The notes: generated by a model from the letters alone, not told the origin. A stretch of 64,000 bases of DNA from Cellvibrionaceae bacterium 1162T.S.0a.05 (GCA_000964245.1 LANB01000001.1:124001-188000); one strand, 5' to 3'; positions 9,576-22,594 are shown, counted from the first letter of the stretch. Numbers and translations are program-made.

Positions 9576-10595
9576 TTAAATTTGCGCAAGCTCTCGTAGC
9601 AAAGCCGTAGCAAACTGACCGGGACCCAGATCAAAATTCAAGCGCAAGCCCGTCTCTTCCCAAAACCATTGAAAATTTTGCGGGTGTAACTGCAACACTC
9701 GCCGCTCTTGCGACAAACCACTGTGCTCCAGTTTTTCGCACCAGCTTTGCCAGGCTGCCAGAGCATGATCTTCGATTTCCAGGGCTGCAGCTTGCGTGCT
9801 CCTACGCCCTCTTCCCCACATGGCAGCTGTCGGTTGTTGATTGCCGAGATAATCACTTTCGACGACATCGCCGTCAATGATTTGTGTCCAGGTATCCAGC
9901 TTGACACGCTCACTCAACTGCAGGTTGAAGAGCCAGGACCGTGCTGCAGATTGCCAGATCGCAGGAATTTTCCTGGATTTCTTGCGGCGCGTGTTTTTCG
10001 GCAAATTGTCGGCTTGCGCAAACTCACGTTGGCTACGTTCAACATGCGCAGCAAAGTTATGTAAATTCTGCGCGTCCCGCCCAAAGCGCTGTTCACCAAA
10101 ATAATTGGGAACGCCATGCTCACGCACACGCACCAGCCGCGATTCGGTTTCGTCATTGCGCTGAATATCCCGCAGCAAGATCTCAAAGCGATTTGCCTGG
10201 TGTACACCCCTGCGCAGTTTTTGTTTGTGCCACGCTTGCGTGAGCACCTCAACATTGATGTCTGATTCGCGAACAAACCGTTCTTCATCAAAAGTCAGTT
10301 TGTTTGGCAAATAGCAACTGAACCATTGACTGGTAACCGCTTGCCGATCTTTCATTCCGGAATAACCGACATCCATTTTCTTTATATTGAAATAAGCCGC
10401 AAGTTTTTCAGCAATATATTGGGTATTCTCTCCAGTTTTGCGAAGCTGCAAATAGAAATGCTCACCTTCGCCGGATGGCGTGAAGTCGTATATTTCATCG
10501 ACTTTAAAATCTTCAGGTTTGAGTTTTAAGCTTGCTGTTGCCTGGGGCTTATTGTAGGCATAAGGAAAATCGAGGGAAAACATGGTCGTTGACAT
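9576..10595 (-). CDS. truD: tRNA pseudouridine(13) synthase TruD
   Basis: I place the start at the ATG at 10595 (MSTTMFSLDFPYAYN), 17 bp downstream of the ispF stop; a longer frame would overlap ispF. About 339 residues. The catalytic Asp motif is present in VGYSGMKDRQAVTSQWFSCY, followed by the TruD-typical VHQANRFEILLRD and GVPNYFGEQRFGRD segments. It isomerises U13 in tRNA-Glu. Gene order ispD-ispF-truD is as in Pseudomonas and E. coli. Confidence 0.95.
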   Translation of the reverse strand: MSTTMFSLDFPYAYNKPQATASLKLKPEDFKVDEIYDFTPSGEGEHFYLQLRKTGENTQYIAEKLAAYFNIKKMDVGYSGMKDRQAVTSQWFSCYLPNKLTFDEERFVRESDINVEVLTQAWHKQKLRRGVHQANRFEILLRDIQRNDETESRLVRVREHGVPNYFGEQRFGRDAQNLHNFAAHVERSQREFAQADNLPKNTRRKKSRKIPAIWQSAARSWLFNLQLSERVKLDTWTQIIDGDVVESDYLGNQQPTAAMWGRGRRSTQAAALEIEDHALAAWQSWCEKLEHSGLSQERRVLQLHPQNFQWFWEETGLRLNFDLGPGQFATALLRELAQI

Positions 10596-10612
10596 AATAT
10601 GTTCTACTTGAT

Positions 10613-11086
10613 TTACAGCGCTTGCAAAAGCACGCATGCCTGAGCCGCAATGCCTTCCTTGCGGCCGGTAAAACCCAGTTTTTCTGTGGTCGTTGCTTTC
10701 ACATTAATCACACTGATATCGCTCTGTAAATCCTCCGCTATTTTTGCACGCATACTGTCGATATGCGGTGCCATTTTTGGCGCCTGTGCGATAATTGTCA
10801 TATCCGCATTCACCAATTGCCAGCCCTGCTGACGCACTTGTGCATAAACCATTCTGAGCAAAGCGCGGCTGTCGGCATTGCGATATTGCGGGTCGTCATC
10901 GGGAAAGTGTTTGCCAATATCACCCAGACCAACCGCTCCCAATAACGCGTCACAAAGTGCGTGCAACAACACATCACCATCCGAATGCGCAAGCAAACCC
11001 TGAGTGTATGGAATGACCACACCGCCTATTACGATTTTTTCGCCTTCACAAAAGGCATGAACATCAAAGCCCTGACCTATACGCAC
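10613..11086 (-). CDS. ispF: 2-C-methyl-D-erythritol 2,4-cyclodiphosphate synthase
   Basis: 157 residues, a full-length IspF of the MEP isoprenoid pathway. The metal ligands Asp and His are in [11 protein letters not shown], and [20 protein letters not shown] carries the third ligand. The C-terminal part has the usual [20 protein letters not shown] segment, which contacts the CDP moiety. Separated from ispD by a 141-bp inverted-repeat element. Confidence 0.97.
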   Translation of the reverse strand: MRIGQGFDVHAFCEGEKIVIGGVVIPYTQGLLAHSDGDVLLHALCDALLGAVGLGDIGKHFPDDDPQYRNADSRALLRMVYAQVRQQGWQLVNADMTIIAQAPKMAPHIDSMRAKIAEDLQSDISVINVKATTTEKLGFTGRKEGIAAQACVLLQAL

Positions 11087-11239
11087 TCAAAATTCCTCAT
11101 GTAGAGCATTCCTACTATAGCGTTTATGGTGAATAGTTTTCCCGGTAACGTTCTTTCTGGTTGTAGTTGAAGTGATTTCTATCCGCTAACCAGGTTAAGG
11201 GGGTTAAAACCAGGTAATTGAATTACTGTCCTTGCTCTT

Positions 11240-11380
11240 GGGAACCTCTGAAAAATGGCCTATTTTCCCTGTGGCGGCGTCAGCTCCGTGCTCGAATCCT
11301 CATTTACTTCAGTAAACTCCGGTTCTCCGCGCGGTGCTTCCTTGCCACTGAAAAAATATTTCCATTTTTCAGAGGTTCCC
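11240..11380. mobile_element. 141-bp MITE-like element with 19-bp perfect terminal inverted repeats
   Basis: The left end GGGAACCTCTGAAAAATGG (11240-11258) is the exact reverse complement of the right end at 11362-11380. The interior has no ORF of note. It is rich in short self-complementary stretches such as TTTACTTCAGTAAA, so it could fold into a long hairpin. The right end overlaps the 3' end of ispD, providing its last three codons (Gly-Asn-Leu) and the TGA stop. A single end, 18 of 19 bases identical, recurs at 43363-43380. I did not see an obvious flanking target duplication. Alternatives are a REP-like palindrome or a transcription terminator relic. Confidence 0.75.
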
Positions 11381-12112
11381 TTGTTGTTGCAAAATAAATT
11401 CTGCCAGCGCAAGGTCTTCCGGGTGAGTGATTTTAATATTATCACGACGGTCCATTACAACGTCAGCTTCGCCATGAACATTTTCAATAGCCGAGGCCTC
11501 GTCAGTCACATGCAAGCCATCCAATAAGCAATAATCCAAAGCCGGCTTCAATTCTCTGACAAGAAACATTTGCGGGGTATGCGCTTGCCAGAGATATTCT
11601 CTATTAAGTGTTTTTTCAATGCTTCTATCCTGGTTTTCATCTTCCTTGAATTGAATTTTTTTTACAGTATCCGCGATAGGTGATGCCAAAATCGCACCAC
11701 GATGATGGTCACAACAATAGGAAATAAGCTGTCTTACACTTTGCACGCGAACGCAAGGTCGCGCCGCGTCATGCACCATGACCCACATATCCACTTGCTC
11801 ATCATTGTATTCGTCAAGGTGACTGAGATACTGCAATGCGTGTAATACTGATTCACTGCGTGTCGCACCACCCAGCACCTGGTGCACTTTTGGGTGATTG
11901 TCGTAAGGGAGGCTCGACCAATTTGAATCATCCTTGCCAAGCACCACGACGACGCCTGCCAATTCATCCATTTGTAAAAATTTTTCGATGCTGATAGCCA
12001 GTATCGTTTTACCGGCAATTGAAAGATATTGTTTGGGGGTGTCGCTTTCCATGCGTGTACCACTGCCGGCTGCGGGAAGAACAGCCCAAATAACCTGCTT
12101 TTTATCACTCAT
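11369..12112 (-). CDS. ispD: 2-C-methyl-D-erythritol 4-phosphate cytidylyltransferase
   Basis: 247 residues. The nucleotidyltransferase signature AVLPAAGSGTRMESDTPKQY is at the N-terminus, and VMVHDAARPCV and the C-terminal HVTDEASAIENV segment complete the IspD pattern. It makes CDP-methylerythritol in the MEP pathway. Its start overlaps the end of ftsB by 8 bp, indicating translational coupling. The final residues GNL and the stop codon lie inside the terminal repeat of the adjacent inverted-repeat element. The protein is otherwise of normal length, so the insertion seems to have replaced only the extreme tail. Confidence 0.96.
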   Translation of the reverse strand: MSDKKQVIWAVLPAAGSGTRMESDTPKQYLSIAGKTILAISIEKFLQMDELAGVVVVLGKDDSNWSSLPYDNHPKVHQVLGGATRSESVLHALQYLSHLDEYNDEQVDMWVMVHDAARPCVRVQSVRQLISYCCDHHRGAILASPIADTVKKIQFKEDENQDRSIEKTLNREYLWQAHTPQMFLVRELKPALDYCLLDGLHVTDEASAIENVHGEADVVMDRRDNIKITHPEDLALAEFILQQQGNL

Positions 12113-12395
12113 TCTTAGCGTTGTCTTCTTCGACTATCATGTACCAGGTTTCGCCTTCCTTGATCATACCCAGGTCGTTACGGGCCTTTTCTTCAATGGC
12201 ATCATAGCCATTCTTCAGGGCAGCCACCTCGGCTTCAAGGAGTTTATTGCGCTCCATCAGGCGCTGATTTTCCTCTTCCTGCTTGCGAATTTCCTGCTGC
12301 AGCTTGAGGTTATGAGCAAGACTACCCTCCCCCACCCAGAGTCGGTATTGCAAGCCGACCAGCAGTAAAATCAAGACCCCGATTAACCATTTCAT
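12105..12395 (-). CDS. ftsB: Cell division protein FtsB
   Basis: The start at 12395 (MKWLIGVLILLL) is preceded by a GGGGAA ribosome site; an upstream in-frame ATG would add 20 unlikely residues. The 96-residue protein has one N-terminal transmembrane helix, then a long coiled coil (LQQEIRKQEEENQRLMERNK), then the conserved ARNDLGMIKEGETWYMI segment. FtsB forms the FtsQLB divisome complex with FtsL and FtsQ. Overlap with ispD is the standard arrangement. Confidence 0.95.
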   Translation of the reverse strand: MKWLIGVLILLLVGLQYRLWVGEGSLAHNLKLQQEIRKQEEENQRLMERNKLLEAEVAALKNGYDAIEEKARNDLGMIKEGETWYMIVEEDNAKNE

Positions 12396-12536
12396 AGCAA
12401 ATTCCCCGATTTCAAGCAGTATACGCCCTGCTTTTATCGGCCTCCAGGCCCCCAATTGCCTGATTTATAACCAATTCTTATATTCACACTAAGCAACTAT
12501 AAGCCATAACTCCCGGTTTTTCCGACCCCGGAAAAG

Positions 12537-12563
12537 AAAAAAGCCCGCGAAGGCGGGCTTTTC
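12537..12563 (-). terminator. Rho-independent terminator upstream of ftsB
   Basis: AAAAGCCCGC / GCGGGCTTTT stem with a GAAG loop, with a T-rich run on the minus strand (TTTTTTCTTTTCC). It follows the unknown gene ending at 12645 and would separate it from ftsB-ispD. Confidence 0.85.
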
Positions 12564-12644
12564 TCGTTTCTGCTGCTTTATGACCACTCTTTGGTTTTCA
12601 TATCAGACCTCTGGATCGCTTAAGCTTGCTCCTAGAATAGCACA

Positions 12645-13601
12645 CTATTTAGACGCAAAATAGATGGAATACCCCTGCTTCTTCATCATCAACTCCGGGT
12701 ATTCCTCCTTCATATAGTGGCTATTATTTCGACCATCAATCGTATCAAAGTTCCGCGTTGTACCGGTAGAGGTGAAATACGCTTTGATATCTTCATCGTG
12801 GCACTTCACCGTCACCTTCGGGCGGTAAGTATGCCAGCTACTTGCCAACACAATAAAAGGCTCGTAATCGAGACTGATTAAACGCCGCGTTTTACGAAAG
12901 TAACGATACTCCCGTTCGCCGGAAATACGTAAATTGTAATGAATGCGATCAAAACAAATTCCGTCTTCCTCCCGCTGGCTGTGCTCCACTTCTCCAAGAA
13001 AGTCCTGAGTCCCAACTTTAAGTGTCTCAACCGCATATGAGAGTTGCTTTTCCTTCGGATACTCGGCTTCCAGTAAATAAGGCAAGTCATGCTCTTCCGG
13101 GCTATTGGTACATATCGTAATTTCAATCGATTCGACAATGCGAATCACTCGCCGTGCTTTATCCTCCCAGTAGACATCGAAGGACTGGTGATATTCTTTA
13201 TAAAATAATTCCTTATCTGCGGGCAGGTAAACGCGCAGAAAATCCTTGTGCAAGTACTCGATCAGCGCAGGCATGTATTTTTCCATTGAGACGGTAACCA
13301 ATCTGTCCCACACTAAACCAAACACCTTGCTTTCCTTAAGGTGTTCCTTGCCGTACAAGATATTTTCGAGTTCTTTTTTGACAATGCCGTGCACAGAGAG
13401 CCAGCGCGTCATGGCTGCGAAGCTGCCGGACAATACAATAACGCTGGAGGCACTGAGAAGGATTTTGCTAATAAAAGGGTCGGGGATAAAAAAACTGGTG
13501 ACGAGTGCGGCAACACCCAATATGGTGAAAATCACAAACCAGGAGTCGACAATGGATTTGCAAAAGGTTTTTATTACTGTACCGGCTTGTTTTACATCCA
13601 T
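12645..13601 (-). CDS. Unknown protein with two N-terminal transmembrane helices
   Basis: I place the start at 13601 (MDVKQAGTVIK) because a strong GAGGGAG site lies just upstream, giving 318 residues. Two hydrophobic helices at ~20-40 (WFVIFTILGVAALVTSFFI) and ~45-65 (ILLSASSVIVLSGSFAAM) form a short hairpin. The remaining ~250 residues are soluble and probably cytoplasmic, rich in charged and aromatic residues (EREYRYFRKTRRLISLDYEPF). I do not recognise the family. It interrupts the usual eno-ftsB neighbourhood and has its own terminator, so it looks like an inserted, independently expressed gene. A Fur-box-like sequence lies about 60 bp upstream. Confidence 0.7.
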   Translation of the reverse strand: MDVKQAGTVIKTFCKSIVDSWFVIFTILGVAALVTSFFIPDPFISKILLSASSVIVLSGSFAAMTRWLSVHGIVKKELENILYGKEHLKESKVFGLVWDRLVTVSMEKYMPALIEYLHKDFLRVYLPADKELFYKEYHQSFDVYWEDKARRVIRIVESIEITICTNSPEEHDLPYLLEAEYPKEKQLSYAVETLKVGTQDFLGEVEHSQREEDGICFDRIHYNLRISGEREYRYFRKTRRLISLDYEPFIVLASSWHTYRPKVTVKCHDEDIKAYFTSTGTTRNFDTIDGRNNSHYMKEEYPELMMKKQGYSIYFASK

Positions 13602-13662
13602 ACTCCCTCTCCCCTTATTCTTCTTTCTCACCTGCCAATTATCCAGGATTTTTGTTTGAAAT

Positions 13663-13681
13663 CATAATGATTATTGTGATG
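13663..13681 (-). promoter_or_regulatory. Possible Fur-box-like operator
   Basis: On the minus strand the stretch contains ATAATCATTAT, and 14 of 19 positions agree with the classical Fur box GATAATGATAATCATTATC by my hand alignment. It lies 62-80 bp upstream of the two-TM unknown gene. The region is AT-rich, so a chance match is possible. Confidence 0.3.
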
Positions 13682-13816
13682 TATTCATGCATTTTCGCAA
13701 AGGATCATCTCGTGATTGGCGATCTTATGCGGCTAACTCACAATAAAATCAAAACTGCATTACTCTTTGACAATGCGACAATTTGACAAGCCCACCCAAC
13801 GGGAAAATTTTAAAAA

Positions 13817-13850
13817 TAAAAAAAAGCCCGCTACAAAGAGCGGGCTTTTC
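13817..13850. terminator. Terminator downstream of eno
   Basis: GCCCGCT (13826-13832) pairs with AGCGGGC (13839-13845), with A-rich sequence on the left (a T-run for minus-strand transcripts) and TTTT on the right. It lies 20 bp past the eno stop codon. Confidence 0.88.
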
Positions 13851-13871
13851 TCAAACAAAAAACAAAAACGA

Positions 13872-15191
<1,320 letters not shown>

Positions 15192-15237
15192 TTAATTAAA
15201 GTTCCAATAAAAATTTCTCTAAAAGCATCAAGAGAGA

Positions 15238-16140
<903 letters not shown>

Positions 16141-16170
16141 TTAGCCCCACTAACGTGATATTCGTGTATC

Positions 16171-17847
<1,677 letters not shown>

Positions 17848-18057
17848 TCACACCGTATGGGAGAGGAATGCTGCAAGAAAATTCGGGAGGCGTGGAGTGC
17901 TTCCAGCAGACTAAAGCCAGGAAAGCGCAGAGTAAGTCAGCACCATTTCCCAGTCAAAAGCAAAGCTCGCTTACGCCCGTAAGATGGGACGCCAGATTAC
18001 CAGAAACGGTTAACAAGCTCAATCAGGAATTACGTGCTGGGGTGAGGAACATTCGCC

Positions 18058-18354
18058 TCAAGAAAGGCGCCAGCGGCGATCTTCCGCACGCCGGATATAT
18101 TGCCGACGGTCGTCCTCGAATCGGACGGCTTCTCGCCGGTCAACCTCTTGCCGCCTATCGACATAGCGACGTAAATCTATGCGGTAGGCATTGCGCTTAC
18201 TTTCCAGCGCGTGTTTCTCCTTTTCTTCAGGCGTTACCTTATCTTTAGAAGTTAACATCAATTCTTCGTCGTCAGTTTGGCTATCGTTTTCTATTGTAAG
18301 ACTGAACGTCTCAGTCTCTTTATCGGGAAGCATACGAATAATCCTTTTCGTCAT
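18058..18354 (-). CDS. Small Arg/Asp-rich protein of unknown function
   Basis: 98 residues, highly charged, no signal peptide or membrane segment. The C-terminal 40 residues carry repeated double-arginine motifs with near-regular spacing (LRRY, DRRQ, DRRE, DDRRQ, IRRA, DRRW). The N-terminal half is acidic (NDSQTDDEELM). Such a charge split suggests a nucleic-acid- or protein-binding linker protein, but this is speculation. It lies between tilS and pyrG on their strand. A ribosome site is weak, so the gene call is moderate. Confidence 0.5.
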   Translation of the reverse strand: MTKRIIRMLPDKETETFSLTIENDSQTDDEELMLTSKDKVTPEEKEKHALESKRNAYRIDLRRYVDRRQEVDRREAVRFEDDRRQYIRRAEDRRWRLS

Positions 18355-18574
18355 GGCTTTGAGGGTGAAATCTACTTCTCATAGTACACACCCATGACCA
18401 ATTTAGCGCAAGGTAAATAAGTCACAAATAGGTAAGTTCACCTAATTTTGGCACAGCTTTCGGTGACCTTTGGTAAACATGAGGCGGCCTTTGAAATCCA
18501 TCGGCTTTTCCTCAGAGGCGCGTGCAATTCAATTAATGTGTTAACTAAATTTTTGTTCGTGAATTAAGCGGGTT

Positions 18575-19891
18575 TTAGCCTTTCACTTCCCATCTAAATT
18601 GCCACGCAGCGCCTGAATCGCACACAAAAAGGTCGCCCACTGCACACATTTCATTTTGGTAGTAAATCAGGGGAACACGATCCCGCCACCAGGGTTCCAG
18701 ACTGTATTCTTGCAAGAGATTCTTGAGTGTCGTCGAGTGTTGCCTTTCTCGTGGGCAACAGCGTTCACCGCCTCGGCGAAAAGTGACTGAGAATTCGACT
18801 TTCGGCCCGGAAACACAATGTAAGTATGCATCACCTATATCAAGAACCTCATCGCTATGCCAGTTTAAAGGCTGGGGTGTCAAGGTCGGGTCCAGAATGT
18901 CACGTACTGCAAAAAGGTAAAGCCGTTCATTAAAACGGCGAACTTGCCAATTGTGCGCTTTCACTACGGGCTGAGCATCTTCCCGCGAAGCCATTAACGC
19001 GATGATCTGGATGTACTGCGCGCGAGAAAAAGGGCGATAACCCTCCTGTCTGAACCATTCACGAAGGATCGCCGCTTGTCGTCGCTCAGAAAAGGACCGC
19101 AGTCTATCCAGCGCCAAACTCTTGCCTACCCGCTCGCATTTGACATCGCATTCCTGAAGATCCTCAGCACTGTATTCCTGAAGTAACGCGGCTTCCTCGC
19201 TCAGCAACTCACTGCAACTCACAATCTGCGAAACGGCATTTGGCCAGCGCGTTTGCAAGCGTGGAAGAATGTCATGCCGGAGGAAATTTCGGGAAAAGTT
19301 TTGATTTTCATTGCTTTCATCATCAAACCATTGCAAGCCTTGCGCTTTAGCAAAAGTTAATAATTCTTGCCGCTGATGATTTAAAAGCGGCCGCAAGACC
19401 TGTGCGCTACCGAGAGAACGCGTTTCCGGAATTGCCGTTAGCCCTCTTAAGCCACTCCCTCGCAACAAACGAAAGAGCAGGGTTTCCGCCTGATCATTGG
19501 CATGATGGGCGGTAAGCAAGATGTCTCCATGCGCGAGCTGTTGGGCAAAAAATTCATAGCGCGCAGTCCTCGCGGCGTCTTCCAGTCCTTCACCGCAATT
19601 ATCAACTTCAACTTTTCCATTGAGAAACGGCAGCTCAAATTTCGCAGCCAAGGCTTCACAGTGGCTTTGCCACCTATCGGCGGAAGGTGAAAGACCGTGG
19701 TTAACGTGCAAGACGGTAAAGTTGAGCTTGTGCGCGAGCAACAAGTGAAAGAGTACAGTAGAATCCAGCCCTCCACTGAACGCCAAATATAGCGTCTTCG
19801 CGGATTTCAAGGCCGGTAAATGGCTATCCAGAGCCTGGTCCACAGAACCCTGGCCTTTCATTGACGATGTTGTTTTGGGCTTATTGTCCAT
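18575..19891 (-). CDS. tilS: tRNA(Ile)-lysidine synthase
   Basis: 438 residues. The N-type ATP pyrophosphatase P-loop is LAFSGGLDSTVLFHLLLAHK at about residues 32-51, followed by HVNHGLSPSADRWQSHCEAL and LLTAHHANDQAETLLFRLLRG, both diagnostic for TilS. The C-terminal ~100 residues match the tRNA-recognition domain (RRGGERCCP, LKNLLQEYSLEPWWRDRVPL). It attaches lysine to C34 of the CAU-anticodon isoleucine tRNA. The first in-frame ATG is used here; a second at 19861 would remove ten residues. Starts of tilS and of the divergent peptidase gene are only about 12 bp apart. Confidence 0.94.
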   Translation of the reverse strand: MDNKPKTTSSMKGQGSVDQALDSHLPALKSAKTLYLAFSGGLDSTVLFHLLLAHKLNFTVLHVNHGLSPSADRWQSHCEALAAKFELPFLNGKVEVDNCGEGLEDAARTARYEFFAQQLAHGDILLTAHHANDQAETLLFRLLRGSGLRGLTAIPETRSLGSAQVLRPLLNHQRQELLTFAKAQGLQWFDDESNENQNFSRNFLRHDILPRLQTRWPNAVSQIVSCSELLSEEAALLQEYSAEDLQECDVKCERVGKSLALDRLRSFSERRQAAILREWFRQEGYRPFSRAQYIQIIALMASREDAQPVVKAHNWQVRRFNERLYLFAVRDILDPTLTPQPLNWHSDEVLDIGDAYLHCVSGPKVEFSVTFRRGGERCCPRERQHSTTLKNLLQEYSLEPWWRDRVPLIYYQNEMCAVGDLFVCDSGAAWQFRWEVKG

Positions 19892-19903
19892 TTGGAAAGT
19901 ACT

Positions 19904-21898
19904 ATGAAAACTATCTTGCCTTACGGCACCTGGACTTCAGACATGAGTGCCGCTTTAGTCGGCGGTAAATCCCCTCAGCTTGGAGAAACGCGCTGGCACA
20001 ATGGCGAACTCTACTTTGCCCTTTCGCTGCCTGAAGAAAAAAATCGTTGCACCATTATGCGTTATGACGGCAACACGAGCCACTCGCTTTTGCCCCGGCC
20101 CCTCAATGCGCGTTCTAAAGTTCATGAATATGGCGGCGGTGCTTTCACGCTCGGCGGCAGACAACTGTTTTTTGTGCTGGCGGATGATCAACGTATTTAC
20201 AGTCTGGATATCGATAACAACAACTGCGACCCCATCGCCCTAACAGAGGACAGCGACGGTAAATTGCGCTTTGCCGATCTCGAGTACGATGCCCAACACC
20301 AACGGCTTTACGCTGTTTGTGAAGATCATCGCGATCCCACTCGGGAACCCAAAACCACGCTGGTGGCAATTTCCCTTGAGAAAGCCAGTCTGGGAGAACG
20401 AACCGTGATAACCGCAGGCCAGGATTTTTACGCACACCCGCGTATTTCACCCGACGGCACCTTGCTTTGTTGGATTAGCTGGTGTCACCCCAACCTCCCC
20501 TGGGATCACACCCAACTGACAATTTGTCAATTTAATGAAGAAGGTAAGCCTCGCCAAACTCTTGACGTGGGTGAACAGGAAAGCTTATGCCAACCCCGCT
20601 GGTCGCCTGATGGAACACTCTATGTCGTCTCCGACCGCTCAAACTGGTGGAATATTTATCGCTGTGACCTGTCCAGGGATTTCAAGACCGTGTCTTTGGA
20701 AAATATTTGCCCGCAGGACCGGGAATTTGCGACACCCCCCTGGACATTTAATATGTCCTGTTACGCCTTTTTGAATGAAAACACCATAATTGCCACGGCC
20801 GTGAGTGACGGCTTTTGGTCCCTCTACCGCCTCGAAAAGAAGCCACTCCAAAAACACACACAAACCTGGACCTGTACCCGGCTGGATATCGATGCTGCCA
20901 GTATCAGTAATCTCTCCGCTGCTGATGACAAAGCCGCTTGTATTGCCAGCAGTTCGCTTGCTCCCTCACGTTTGAGCCTGATCGATGAGAAAGGTGAAAC
21001 ACACACGCTGCAATTCAGTGACCTGAAGCTTGAACCGAAAAATATTTCACAAGCAACAAGCCACGCCTTTGCGATAAAAAATTCAGGACAGGGGCCAAGG
21101 CAAGCTTATGGCTTTTATTACCCACCCACTCACAAAGACTTCGCCGCACCGAAAGACACACTGCCGCCGACAATTGTGTTATGCCACGGCGGCCCGACCG
21201 GCGCGACGGATGCGGCACTCAATCTGAAAATTCAATATTGGACTCAACGCGGCTTTGCCGTGTTCGATGTCAATTACCGAGGCAGCACCGGCTACGGAAA
21301 GGCTTTTCGTCAATCCCTTTATGGCCAATGGGGTATTAATGATGTGGATGATTTATGTGCGGCTGCCGATTACCTGGTGGCACGGGAACTGGCCGACCCG
21401 AACAAATTAATTATTAAAGGCAGCAGCGCGGGAGGTTATTCGGTGCTCGCCGCGCTCGCCTTTCGCGACACTTTCAAACTCGGTGTCAGCCTCTATGGCA
21501 TTGGCGACCTCTGCTTACTTGCCGAAGATACCCATAAATTTGAAGCGCGTTACCTTGATCAGCTGGTCGGCCCCTACCCTGAAAAAAAAGCACTTTACCA
21601 ACAGCGTTCCCCCCTCAACGCCATTGATCAGTTCGCGTGCCCGCTACTGGTTTTTCAGGGGCTGGAAGACAAAGTCGTACCACCCAATCAGGCAGAGAAA
21701 ATCGTCGAGGCGGTAAAACAAAAGGGCCTGCCCGTTGCCTACCGTACTTTTGCAGACGAAGGGCACGGCTTTCGCAACATCGACAATATTCGCTGTATGT
21801 TAGACGATGAGTTGTTCTTCTATTGTAAAATTTTCAAACTGCCCTTGCCGGCAGACTGTCAAAGTAACCTGAGCATCAGCAACCTGGAAAAATATTAA
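19904..21898 (+). CDS. S9 family peptidase (prolyl oligopeptidase type)
   Basis: The start at the ATG 19904 has GGAAAG 5 bp upstream, giving 664 residues. There is no signal peptide, so it is probably cytoplasmic. Residues ~1-380 look like a WD40/TolB-like propeller (ARISPDGTLLCWISW-type repeats: RISPDGTLL, RWSPDGTLYVV). The C-terminal alpha/beta hydrolase has the nucleophile in IKGSSAGGYSVLAAL (GxSxGG), the acid in GLEDKVVPPNQAE and the His in DEGHGFRN. The family cleaves short peptides as dipeptidyl- or acylaminoacyl-peptidases; exact specificity cannot be read from sequence. greB follows 16 bp downstream, likely in the same transcript. Confidence 0.9.
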   Translation: MKTILPYGTWTSDMSAALVGGKSPQLGETRWHNGELYFALSLPEEKNRCTIMRYDGNTSHSLLPRPLNARSKVHEYGGGAFTLGGRQLFFVLADDQRIYSLDIDNNNCDPIALTEDSDGKLRFADLEYDAQHQRLYAVCEDHRDPTREPKTTLVAISLEKASLGERTVITAGQDFYAHPRISPDGTLLCWISWCHPNLPWDHTQLTICQFNEEGKPRQTLDVGEQESLCQPRWSPDGTLYVVSDRSNWWNIYRCDLSRDFKTVSLENICPQDREFATPPWTFNMSCYAFLNENTIIATAVSDGFWSLYRLEKKPLQKHTQTWTCTRLDIDAASISNLSAADDKAACIASSSLAPSRLSLIDEKGETHTLQFSDLKLEPKNISQATSHAFAIKNSGQGPRQAYGFYYPPTHKDFAAPKDTLPPTIVLCHGGPTGATDAALNLKIQYWTQRGFAVFDVNYRGSTGYGKAFRQSLYGQWGINDVDDLCAAADYLVARELADPNKLIIKGSSAGGYSVLAALAFRDTFKLGVSLYGIGDLCLLAEDTHKFEARYLDQLVGPYPEKKALYQQRSPLNAIDQFACPLLVFQGLEDKVVPPNQAEKIVEAVKQKGLPVAYRTFADEGHGFRNIDNIRCMLDDELFFYCKIFKLPLPADCQSNLSISNLEKY

Positions 21899-21914
21899 TG
21901 CCGGAGTTCAACTA

Positions 21915-22418
21915 GTGGGCCGCTGGCGCCCTCCTGTGAAGCGCGGCTCACCCTACATCACCAAAGCGGGTGCAGAAGCGCTACAAAAAGAATTAACTCA
22001 ACTGTGGAAAGTCGAGCGACCACAGGTTGTCGATGCCGTTCACGAAGCGGCAAAAAATGGCGACCGCTCGGAAAATGGCGATTATATTTACGGTAAAAAA
22101 AGACTCCGGGAAATTGACCGACGCGTGCGCTACTTATCCAAACGTCTGGATGAACTCAATGTTGTTGACCGCGTACCCGACAACCAGAACAAAATATTTT
22201 TTGGCGCCTGGGTGGAACTCGAAGACGAAGCCGGCACCCTGACAAACTATCGCATTGTCGGGCCGGACGAATTTAATATTCGCGAGAATAAACTCAGCAT
22301 GGACTCGCCGCTCGCCAAAGCCATGCTCGGGAAAAACCTCGATGATGAAATCGTGGCACATCTGCCCGAAGGGAAAAAAGTTTTTTATGTCGCTCGAATC
22401 TGGTATGAAAAGGTGTAG
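21915..22418 (+). CDS. greB: Transcription elongation factor GreB
   Basis: 167 residues, GTG start. The N-terminal coiled-coil hairpin has the acidic tip motif EAAKNGDRSENGDYIYGKKR, whose Asp-x-x-x-Glu residues position Mg in the RNA polymerase active site. The C-terminal FKBP-like domain ends YRIVGPDEFN and GKKVFYVARIWYE. The GSPYITKAGAEAL start and the IYGKKRLREIDRRVRYL stretch separate GreB from GreA. It rescues backtracked RNA polymerase by stimulating transcript cleavage. Confidence 0.94.
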   Translation: MGRWRPPVKRGSPYITKAGAEALQKELTQLWKVERPQVVDAVHEAAKNGDRSENGDYIYGKKRLREIDRRVRYLSKRLDELNVVDRVPDNQNKIFFGAWVELEDEAGTLTNYRIVGPDEFNIRENKLSMDSPLAKAMLGKNLDDEIVAHLPEGKKVFYVARIWYEKV

Positions 22419-22594
22419 CGATTAAACAAAGTTTTTAACGTGATAAACACACAATAAACGCGTGGGTTTGTCCGCATGTAAAATTGCAACTAACAATGAC
22501 ATTCACGCTGCGAGCAGCGACAATAGGTCTACCAAATACACAAATCGCCCATTGCAAATGCCAGTACCCCACTCTTTTCAGGAGTTGCAGAATT

